A stretch of 6,069 bases of DNA from Gemmatimonadota bacterium (GTDB taxonomy: Bacteria > ARS69): positions 1 through 6,069 of the forward strand of contig BQJX01000193.1 of NCBI GenBank assembly GCA_021604925.1, written 5' to 3'. The stretch's first letter is position 1. Every line of letters starts with the position of its first letter. Below the pieces are notes generated by a model. That model saw only the letters and a program-made list of their open reading frames with translations, searched no databases and had not been told where the DNA came from. Below are positions 1-4,602 of this stretch, piece after piece. The position numbers and the translations under genes are program-made.

Positions 1-1
1 C

Positions 2-418
2 GCGGCGCCCGAACTGCCGAGCGTGCGCGTGGTGGCTTCGTGCGCCACGCCCAGCACCACCGAGCATCTGCGGGCCACGCTTCTGAAGTTCGCGCCGGAC
101 CTTCTCACCACGGGGCGGGCGGAGATCGAAGTGGTGGGGAAGCGGGTGACGGTGGGGGCGGGACTGCTCAAGGATCTGGAGCGATGGGACCTCACGGACC
201 GCGTGGCGCACCTGGACTGCGCGTACGTGGCGTTCCATGCCGTGCGCGATGAGATCGTGGACATCGAACATGCCGGGCGGCTGTTCAAGGCGGCGCGGCA
301 TCCCAAGAGCTTCGTGTCGCTGGGCGAGGCGGATCACCTGCTGCTGGGCAACGAGCGCGATGCGTTTCTCGTGGCCGACACGCTGGCATCGTTCGGGGCG
401 CGCTACGTTCCGGAGTAG
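2..418 (+). CDS. Alpha/beta hydrolase of the OsmC-associated type, C-terminal part (5' end outside the window)
   Basis: The frame is open from the window edge and ends at TAG 416-418, so the true start lies upstream; the GTG at 23 is only an internal valine. The visible 138 residues match my memory of the hydrolase half of bifunctional alpha/beta hydrolase/OsmC proteins. They include PSVRVVASCATPS near the start, a GRAEIEVVGKRV segment, and the tail AARHPKSFVSLGEADHLL. By family knowledge the catalytic Asp is likely the D of VRDEIVD (codon 248-250) and the catalytic His the H of ADHLL (codon 335-337); the nucleophile serine is not in view. The protein ends about 25 residues after ADHLL, just where the OsmC domain would begin in the fused forms, so this is a stand-alone hydrolase or one whose OsmC partner is elsewhere. 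It is probably cytoplasmic and its substrate is unknown. It converges on the Lrp/AsnC gene and overlaps it by 16 bp. Confidence 0.85.
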   Translation, partial: AAPELPSVRVVASCATPSTTEHLRATLLKFAPDLLTTGRAEIEVVGKRVTVGAGLLKDLERWDLTDRVAHLDCAYVAFHAVRDEIVDIEHAGRLFKAARHPKSFVSLGEADHLLLGNERDAFLVADTLASFGARYVPE

Positions 419-876
419 TCCGGCAACGTCCAGCTGCGGTGGTGATCGAAGATCAGCGCCGTCTCCACGTGCCCGACCTCCTCGCGCGTGGTCAGCTCAT
501 CCAGCGTGAGATTCCGCAGATGCTGCACGTCGCGCACGGCCACGTGGAGCAGGTAGTCGTTCTCGCCGGCCAGGTGCTGGGCCGCGATCACTTCCGGCAG
601 CGCGATGACATGCGCGCGGAACGCGTCGTTCATCTTGCGCGTGTGCTGGAGAATCCTCACCGCAATAATCGCCTGGATCCCGATGCCCAGTGCGGCCGGG
701 TCCACATCCGCGTGGAAGCCGCGCAGGACGCCGCCCGCCCGCAGCTGGCGAACCCGCTCCAGGCAACTGGACGGCGCCAGTCCCGCCTTCGCCGCGAGCT
801 CCTTGTTCGACTGCCGAGCATCCTTCTGTAGTTCGGCAAGAATGACGCGGTCGATTCGGTCCAGAGGTCGCTGCAT
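403..876 (-). CDS. Lrp/AsnC family transcriptional regulator
   Basis: The product is 157 residues, the normal size for Lrp/AsnC proteins. It opens with LDRIDRVILAELQKDARQSN, the classical start of the AsnC-type helix-turn-helix domain. Recognition-helix residues follow at about 24-46 (ELAAKAGLAPSSCLERVRQL), and then the AsnC/RAM effector and oligomerisation domain at about 66-145. The GENDYLLHVAVRD stretch (104-116) is the glycine-containing turn that binds amino-acid effectors in this family. Members form dimers to octamers, bind DNA in the cytoplasm and sense amino acids, often leucine or a close relative. The ATG at 876 is supported by GGGGAG five bases upstream (882-887 on this strand). 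It is divergent from the ThrE-type exporter with a 95-bp spacer, an arrangement typical of an Lrp-type regulator controlling an amino-acid exporter. It probably also controls itself. The effector is not predictable from sequence. Confidence 0.95.
   Translation of the reverse strand: MQRPLDRIDRVILAELQKDARQSNKELAAKAGLAPSSCLERVRQLRAGGVLRGFHADVDPAALGIGIQAIIAVRILQHTRKMNDAFRAHVIALPEVIAAQHLAGENDYLLHVAVRDVQHLRNLTLDELTTREEVGHVETALIFDHHRSWTLPDYSGT
406..428. repeat. Imperfect palindrome over the convergent stop codons
   Basis: CCGGA (410-414) and TCCGG (419-423) form a perfect 5-bp stem around a GTAG loop that contains the hydrolase stop. The flanks CGTT (406-409) and AACG (425-428) extend it to 9 bp with one bulged C at 424. 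The stop of the minus-strand regulator (403-405) lies just outside. There is no T-run on either side, so it is not a classical intrinsic terminator. It may still slow or end transcription from both directions, since the overlapping genes leave no other room. Confidence 0.5.
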
Positions 877-881
877 GGCCG

Positions 882-887
882 CTCCCC
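882..887 (-). promoter_or_regulatory. Ribosome binding site of the Lrp/AsnC gene
   Basis: On the minus strand GGGGAG lies five bases before the ATG at 876. It supports that start and fits the point where the family's N-terminus begins. Confidence 0.7.
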
Positions 888-910
888 GAAGTCAATTCGG
901 TGGATAAGGA

Positions 911-930
911 TAGAGCCAAATCATAGTCTA
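911..930. promoter_or_regulatory. Candidate Lrp/AsnC operator (TAGA-N12-TCTA dyad)
   Basis: TAGA (911-914) and TCTA (927-930) are inverted arms separated by 12 bases with an AT-rich centre. The half-site spacing resembles the 15-bp dyad logic of known Lrp sites, although the match to the E. coli consensus is only partial. A second small palindrome, TCTA-G-TAGA (927-935), overlaps the right arm. The dyad covers the -10 candidate of the regulator and sits near -35 of the exporter promoter candidate, so one bound protein could repress one gene and affect the other. Function is inferred from position and symmetry alone. Confidence 0.4.
920..925 (-). promoter_or_regulatory. Candidate -10 element of the Lrp/AsnC gene
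   Basis: Read on the minus strand this is TATGAT, a five-of-six match to TATAAT, in one of the few AT-rich stretches of the window. It predicts a leader of roughly 36 bases before the ATG at 876. The matching -35 position (943-948, TGTATA) is weak. Confidence 0.4.
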
Positions 931-942
931 GTAGAGGACGAG

Positions 943-948
943 TATACA
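943..948 (+). promoter_or_regulatory. Candidate -10 element of the exporter/lyase operon
   Basis: TATACA is a good -10 match and would start transcription near 955, just ahead of the ribosome binding site. No recognisable -35 hexamer lies 16-18 bases upstream. That would fit a promoter needing an activator bound at the 911-930 dyad, but this is inference. Confidence 0.4.
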
Positions 949-957
949 GAAGAAACG

Positions 958-966
958 AAGGAAGGA
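958..966 (+). promoter_or_regulatory. Ribosome binding site of the ThrE-family gene
   Basis: AAGGAAGGA ends five bases before the GTG at 972. It is the main reason for choosing this start over later GTG codons, since the first 50 residues are not conserved family sequence. Confidence 0.7.
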
Positions 967-971
967 CGCCC

Positions 972-2351
972 GTGGCACGGATCAGAGTGAGACAGACGAA
1001 GAGCGGGGCCGCCGGAGCCGCTCCGGCGAGCCGGCCACCGGCCAGGCGCGGGCCCGCGGGGGCGGGTCGGCGGGCCTTTCCGTGGGCCTGGAGTGGGCGT
1101 CCCTCGGTGACCGCGCGGGCGCTGCCGCTGGCCCCGGACGAGGCGGCGGATGCGCTGGCGTTTCTCGGGCAGCTGGGGCGTGCGCTGCACCGGTTCGGTG
1201 CGCCCGCGCATCGCCTGGAGACGTCGTTGGAGCGCGCGGCCGCGCATCTGGGCGTGGTGGCGCAGTTCTTCGCCACGCCGACCGCGTTCTTTGCCTCGTT
1301 CGAGGACCCCGCCCGCGCGGACCATCCGGCCACGCTCCTGAATCGCACCGATCCCGGCGACGTGGACCTGGAGCGCCTGGCCGAGCTCGATGCCGTCCTG
1401 GAGGACGTGGCGCGCGGCGCCATGACGTGCCGGGCCGGCGCCGACCGCGTGCGCGAGGTCGTGAACGCTCCGCCCCGGTACGGCGCGGTCCTGACCGCCG
1501 CCTGCTTTGTGGTGGCGTCCGCGGCCGCCGCCCGCTTCTTCGGCGGGGGCGTGCGTGAGATCGTCACGGTGGCGACCATCGGTCTGTCCACGGGTCTTCT
1601 GGCGGTGGCGTCGCCGCGATTCCCGCTGGTGGGGCGCGTGTTCGAGCCGGCCGCCGCGTTCGTCGCGGCCCTGGTGGCGGGAGCGGCGGCGTGGTGGATC
1701 GGACCGCTCTCCGCCCACGTGGCCGTGCTCGCCGGACTCATCGTTCTGATTCCCGGCCTCACGCTCACCACCGCCATGACGGAGATCTCCACGCGTCACC
1801 TGGTGTCCGGCACCGCTCGCCTGACCGGCGCGTTCGTGTTGTTCCTGTCGATCGGATTCGGCGTGGCGCTGGGAACGCGCGTCATCGAGCTCTGGCTCGG
1901 ACCGGTGCCGGTGGCGGATCCCGTTCCTCTGCCCACGTGGACGCTCGCCCTGGCGATGATGGCCGCCGCCGCGTCGTTCACCGTGCTGTTCCGGGCGCGC
2001 CCCGGCGACTTCCCCTGGATTCTCGCGTCCGGCGTGCTGGCCTTTGCCGGGGCGCGCTGGGGTGCGCTGGTGCTGGGCCCCGAACTCGGGGCGTTCGTGG
2101 GCGCGGCGCTGGTGGGGGCCGGCGGCAACCTCTACGCGAACCTGTCGCGCCGGCCCGCGAGCATCCCGGTCGTGCCGGGCATCGTGCTGTTGGTGCCCGG
2201 AAGCATCGGTTTCGAGAGCCTGTCGTCGCTGCTGGCCAGCGACGTGGTGGCAGGCATGGAGACCGCGTTTCGAATGTCGCTGGTGGCGGTGGCCCTGGTG
2301 ACCGGCCTGCTGTTGGCCAACGTGATCGTTCCGCCACGCCGAGCCCTCTAA
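972..2351 (+). CDS. ThrE-family (DUF1212/DUF3815-like) threonine/serine exporter
   Basis: The 459-residue product is a single-chain ThrE-type inner-membrane exporter, close in size to Corynebacterium ThrE as I recall it. A soluble N-terminal half-domain at about 55-165 (LGQLGRALHRFGAPAHRLE; FFATPTAFFASF) has the family pattern. About ten hydrophobic segments follow, near 171-190, 195-213, 223-245, 248-268, 283-303, 322-341, 346-366, 369-386, 399-415 and 431-453. Two hallmark loops are visible: PGLTLTTAMTEIS (261-273) followed by SGTARL, and VVPGIVLLVPGSIGF (400-414). The first 50 residues are a basic Arg/Ala/Pro-rich extension with no family match; a GTG near 1107 would remove most of it, but the ribosome binding site favours 972. 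Known relatives export threonine and serine, and the split YjjP/YjjB relative was reported to export succinate, so the substrate here is open. It is followed after 12 bp by the lyase, with likely translational coupling. Confidence 0.93.
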   Translation: MARIRVRQTKSGAAGAAPASRPPARRGPAGAGRRAFPWAWSGRPSVTARALPLAPDEAADALAFLGQLGRALHRFGAPAHRLETSLERAAAHLGVVAQFFATPTAFFASFEDPARADHPATLLNRTDPGDVDLERLAELDAVLEDVARGAMTCRAGADRVREVVNAPPRYGAVLTAACFVVASAAAARFFGGGVREIVTVATIGLSTGLLAVASPRFPLVGRVFEPAAAFVAALVAGAAAWWIGPLSAHVAVLAGLIVLIPGLTLTTAMTEISTRHLVSGTARLTGAFVLFLSIGFGVALGTRVIELWLGPVPVADPVPLPTWTLALAMMAAAASFTVLFRARPGDFPWILASGVLAFAGARWGALVLGPELGAFVGAALVGAGGNLYANLSRRPASIPVVPGIVLLVPGSIGFESLSSLLASDVVAGMETAFRMSLVAVALVTGLLLANVIVPPRRAL

Positions 2352-2356
2352 AGGAG
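2350..2356 (+). promoter_or_regulatory. Ribosome binding site of the lyase, overlapping the exporter stop
   Basis: AAAGGAG begins inside the TAA stop of the exporter (2349-2351) and lies seven bases before the ATG at 2364. Ribosomes ending on the exporter therefore stop over the lyase initiation site, a strong sign of one operon with coupled translation. Confidence 0.8.
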
Positions 2357-2363
2357 AATCGAG

Positions 2364-3611
2364 ATGAGCGACTTCCATCCAGTCGAGGCCATGGCCGCCG
2401 CGCGGCACGAGTTCGGCGAGCACGGTGGCGTGAACCTCTCGGTCGAGATCAGCACCACGTTCACGGTCATGGATCCGGAGACGATGCCGTCCCTGTTCAC
2501 CGGCCAGGCGGGACCCAAGCAGGGCTGCTATCTCTACGGGAGGCACTTCAACCCCACCGTGTATGCGCTGGGTCGGCAGTTGGCCGCCATGGAGGGGACC
2601 GAGGCGGCCTACTGCACGTCGTCCGGGATGGGCGCGATTGCGGCCACGGCCATGCAGCTCTGCCGCTCCGGGGACCACGCGGTCGTGGCCCACGCGATCT
2701 ACGGCGGGACCTACGCGCTCTTCCGTCAGTTCCTGCCCGGCCGGGCCGGAGTTCACACCACGTTCGTGGATCCGAACGACCTGCAGGCGGTGGAAGCCGC
2801 CTTCACCGATCGCACCCGCATGCTCTACGTGGAGACGATGGCGAATCCCACGCTGGCCATCCCCGACCTTCCCAGGCTGGCGGAGATCGCGCACCGGCAC
2901 GGCGCTCGACTCGTCGTGGACAACACGTTCTGCCCGCTCGTGATCTCCCCGGCTCAGCACGGAGCGGACATCGTGGTGCACAGTCTCACCAAGTACGCGG
3001 GCGGCGCCTCCGACGTGATCGGCGGTGCGATCTGTGCCCGCGAAGAGTTCCTGCTGGAACTGATGGACGTGCAGGACGGCGCCCTGATGCTGCTGGGGCC
3101 CACCATGGATCCGACCGTGGCGTCGCACCTCACGCTTCGACTGCCCCTGTTGCCGCTGCGAATGAAGGAGCACTCGAAGCGCGCGCAGTTCTTCGCGGAG
3201 CGTTTGCACGCCGCGGGAGTCCGGGTGGTGTACCCGGGGCTGGAGTCCCATCCGAATCGCGACACCTTGCATCGTCTCGGGAATCGCGAGTTCGGAGCGG
3301 GCGGGATTCTCACCGTGGATCTGGGTACGCGTGAACGTGCCGACGCACTGATGGGCACGTTGCAGAACGATGAGCAGTTCGGATACATGGCCGTGAGCCT
3401 GGGCTACTTCGAGACGTTGATGTCGTGCCCGTCGGCGTCGACTTCGAGCGAACTCACCGAAGAGGAACAGCGGGCGGCGGGAATCTCGCCCGGCCTCGTG
3501 CGGATGTCCGTGGGCCTGACCGGCTCGCTGGAGCAGAGGTGGGGGCAGCTGGAACGAGCGCTGCGGAAAGTGGGGATCTGGCCGCAGGCGGTCACCCACT
3601 CGGCCAACTAG
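2364..3611 (+). CDS. PLP-dependent Cys/Met metabolism enzyme, plant-type methionine gamma-lyase
   Basis: The 415-residue cytoplasmic enzyme belongs to the gamma-family of PLP enzymes. Visible landmarks are YGRHFNPT (Y58 and R60 bind the PLP phosphate of the neighbouring subunit), SSGMGAI (86-92), stacking Tyr113, VDNTF with D186 facing the pyridine nitrogen, the Schiff-base lysine K210 in HSLTKYAGG, and R380 in GLVRMSVG for the substrate carboxylate. From memory it resembles Arabidopsis methionine gamma-lyase along its whole length, including RHEFGEHGGVN, FTVM, LMLLGPTM, RMKEHSKRAQ, YPGLESHP and SLGYFETLMSC. Such enzymes convert methionine to methanethiol, 2-oxobutyrate and ammonia. The catalytic cysteine of Pseudomonas-type lyases (YGC) is a glycine here (G115), as I recall for the plant enzyme. 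Cystathionine gamma-lyase or gamma-synthase activity is the main alternative. It is co-transcribed with the exporter and ends before a strong terminator. Confidence 0.92.
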   Translation: MSDFHPVEAMAAARHEFGEHGGVNLSVEISTTFTVMDPETMPSLFTGQAGPKQGCYLYGRHFNPTVYALGRQLAAMEGTEAAYCTSSGMGAIAATAMQLCRSGDHAVVAHAIYGGTYALFRQFLPGRAGVHTTFVDPNDLQAVEAAFTDRTRMLYVETMANPTLAIPDLPRLAEIAHRHGARLVVDNTFCPLVISPAQHGADIVVHSLTKYAGGASDVIGGAICAREEFLLELMDVQDGALMLLGPTMDPTVASHLTLRLPLLPLRMKEHSKRAQFFAERLHAAGVRVVYPGLESHPNRDTLHRLGNREFGAGGILTVDLGTRERADALMGTLQNDEQFGYMAVSLGYFETLMSCPSASTSSELTEEEQRAAGISPGLVRMSVGLTGSLEQRWGQLERALRKVGIWPQAVTHSAN

Positions 3612-3698
3612 CTCACCGCACCGCACCGCACTCGCACCGCCTCACCCGCCGGCGCGGCTTCGCCTTCCGGGAGTTCCGCTGCCCACCGCTCATCGATC

Positions 3699-3735
3699 GC
3701 CCTCGGGGACTTCCCCGGGGGCGCTTCTCTTTTCT
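3699..3735 (+). terminator. Rho-independent terminator of the exporter-lyase operon
   Basis: A near-perfect hairpin runs from 3699 to 3722: arms GCCCTCGGGG and CCCCGGGGGC pair over 10 bp with one G-U, closed by a four-base ACTT loop. The T-rich tail CTTCTCTTTTCT follows at 3724-3735. It lies 88 bp after the lyase stop and separates the left operon from the sigma/kinase pair. Confidence 0.85.
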
Positions 3736-3742
3736 CGTCGGC

Positions 3743-3788
3743 ACCGTTCGGTTCTGTGTCCTCCGTCGTTGATGGAGGTGAGAACGGT
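3743..3788. repeat. Nested inverted repeats between the terminator and the sigma-factor gene
   Basis: The outer arms ACCGTTC (3743-3749) and GAACGGT (3782-3788) are a perfect 7-bp inverted repeat. Inside, CCTCCGT (3760-3766) pairs with ATGGAGG (3772-3778) around a CGTTG loop, with one G-T pair. A competing pairing exists between GTTCT (3751-3755) and AGAAC (3781-3785). No T-run follows. It could be a structured leader, a protein-binding site or chance in GC-rich DNA. Confidence 0.4.
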
Positions 3789-4038
3789 TGGATGCGGCTT
3801 TCTCCCCCGGAAGCGCAGCGATTCCGAAAAGATGTAGCTCGGAGTGACAATCCTCTCGACCGTGAGCGAACCGATGCTGCTCATCAGGAAGGACGAGGTT
3901 GCAATGAGAGTCCCCACGGCGCTAGCCTTGTGGCGGTGGCCGAGCGCGGCCGCTATCGACTGGAACGGCCCCATCCTGCCTCTGCACACCCGACTGCTTG
4001 CGGGCCTGTCCCGAGCCGCCAACGTGTCCGGGGGCGTC

Positions 4039-4602
4039 ATGGAATCCACGGCCTCGCTTCTGCATTTGATCCGCGGTGGCGACACCGCGGCGCGCGAACG
4101 CCTGGCCCGACGTCTGCTGCCCATGCTGCAGCGATGGGCGTCCGGGCGGCTGCCGGCCTCGGCCCGGGATCTCGTGGACACGAACGACGTCGTCCAGATC
4201 ACGCTGATGCGTACCCTCGAGAACATCGACCACTTCGAATCGCGGCACGAAGGGGCGCTGCTGGTGTACGTGCGCCGCGCCCTGCTGAACCAGATCCGCG
4301 ACCAGGCGCGGCGGGGCGCCCGTCGTCCGGATCAGGGTCCCGCTCCGGAAGATCTGGCCGCGCCCGAGTTGTCCCCGCTGGAGAACGCGATTCAGGGGCA
4401 GATGCTCGATCGCTACGAAGCAGCGCTGGAGACGCTTCCGGAGTCGCAGCGCGAGGCGATCGTTCTTCGTCTGGAGATGGGCTACTCACATGCGCAGGTG
4501 GCGGAGGCGGTGGGCGTGTCGTCGCCGGACGCGGCGCGCATGCTGGTCTCCCGGGGCCTGGTGTCGCTGGCGGATCGCATGGACGAGGAGGGCACGTCGT
4601 GA
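4039..4602 (+). CDS. ECF-like sigma-70 family RNA polymerase sigma factor (kinase-associated type)
   Basis: From ATG 4039 the product has 187 residues, the usual ECF size. Region 2 spans about 5-95 (LLHLIRGGDTAARERL; DLVDTNDVVQITLMRTL; LLVYVRRALLNQIRDQARR). After a short proline-rich linker comes region 4 at about 123-183 (LETLPESQREAIVLRLEMGYSHAQVAEAVGV). It would direct RNA polymerase to alternative promoters in the cytoplasm. The frame is open further upstream and ATG 3904 has a better ribosome binding site (GAGG, five bases away) than 4039 (GGGGG, four bases away), giving a 232-residue product. I prefer 4039 because relatives I recall begin at MEST-like sequence and the extension has no family resemblance. 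Its stop overlaps the kinase start by 4 bp, so both are translated together and probably interact. No anti-sigma gene is seen; the kinase may fill that role. Confidence 0.9.
   Translation: MESTASLLHLIRGGDTAARERLARRLLPMLQRWASGRLPASARDLVDTNDVVQITLMRTLENIDHFESRHEGALLVYVRRALLNQIRDQARRGARRPDQGPAPEDLAAPELSPLENAIQGQMLDRYEAALETLPESQREAIVLRLEMGYSHAQVAEAVGVSSPDAARMLVSRGLVSLADRMDEEGTS
4585..4592 (+). promoter_or_regulatory. Ribosome binding site of the kinase, inside the sigma-factor gene
   Basis: GAGGAGGG lies six bases before GTG 4599, within the last codons of the sigma factor. With the GTGA overlap of start and stop (4599-4602) it supports the kinase start and coupled translation. Confidence 0.75.

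Larger units (their letters stand above)
3612..4038. other. 427-bp stretch without a confident gene
   Basis: After the lyase stop there is a short run of ACCGC units (three in tandem at 3615-3629, then a degenerate copy), the terminator at 3699-3735, and the nested hairpin at 3743-3788. A CGGAA-N9-TTCCG stem follows at 3808-3826. From 3844 the sigma-factor frame is open, with possible early starts at 3844 (GTG), 3874 (ATG) and 3904 (ATG), so the right-hand part could be an N-terminal extension rather than leader. I see no tRNA, no convincing -35/-10 pair and no clear ECF-type promoter here. Confidence 0.6.

Noticed and set aside
23..25. GTG as the start of the hydrolase gene
   Set aside because: The frame is open to the window edge and residues before it (AAPELPS) fit the family sequence, so the gene begins upstream.
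497..1792. A 431-residue minus-strand frame covering the regulator, promoter region and exporter start
   Set aside because: It overlaps the real regulator in another frame and crosses the likely promoter spacer; its composition is low complexity.
1691..3334. A 547-residue plus-strand frame spanning the end of the exporter and most of the lyase
   Set aside because: It is an alternative frame of two real genes, very rich in Arg, Gly and Ala, with no domain pattern.
921..3626. A 901-residue open frame on the minus strand across the exporter and lyase genes
   Set aside because: It is fully antisense to two clearly recognisable proteins, has low-complexity Arg/Gly/His/Gln-rich composition and no recognisable domain. 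Long antisense frames are expected where third codon positions are G/C.
3615..3640. ACCGC tandem units as a possible repeat array or CRISPR-like element
   Set aside because: Only three exact 5-bp units and one degenerate one; this is ordinary low complexity in GC-rich DNA, with no spacer structure.
3808..3826. CGGAA-N9-TTCCG stem as a terminator
   Set aside because: A 5-bp stem with a large loop and no T-run on either strand is too weak; it may be chance.
3844..3878. GTGACA (3844-3849) with GATGCT (3873-3878) as a sigma-70 promoter for the sigma-factor gene
   Set aside because: The spacing is 23 bases, well outside the usual 16-18, and the -10 match is poor.
3690..4226. A minus-strand frame of 178 residues in the gene-poor stretch
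   Set aside because: It runs through the terminator hairpin and into sigma region 2, and its Arg/Ser-rich translation has no recognisable feature.
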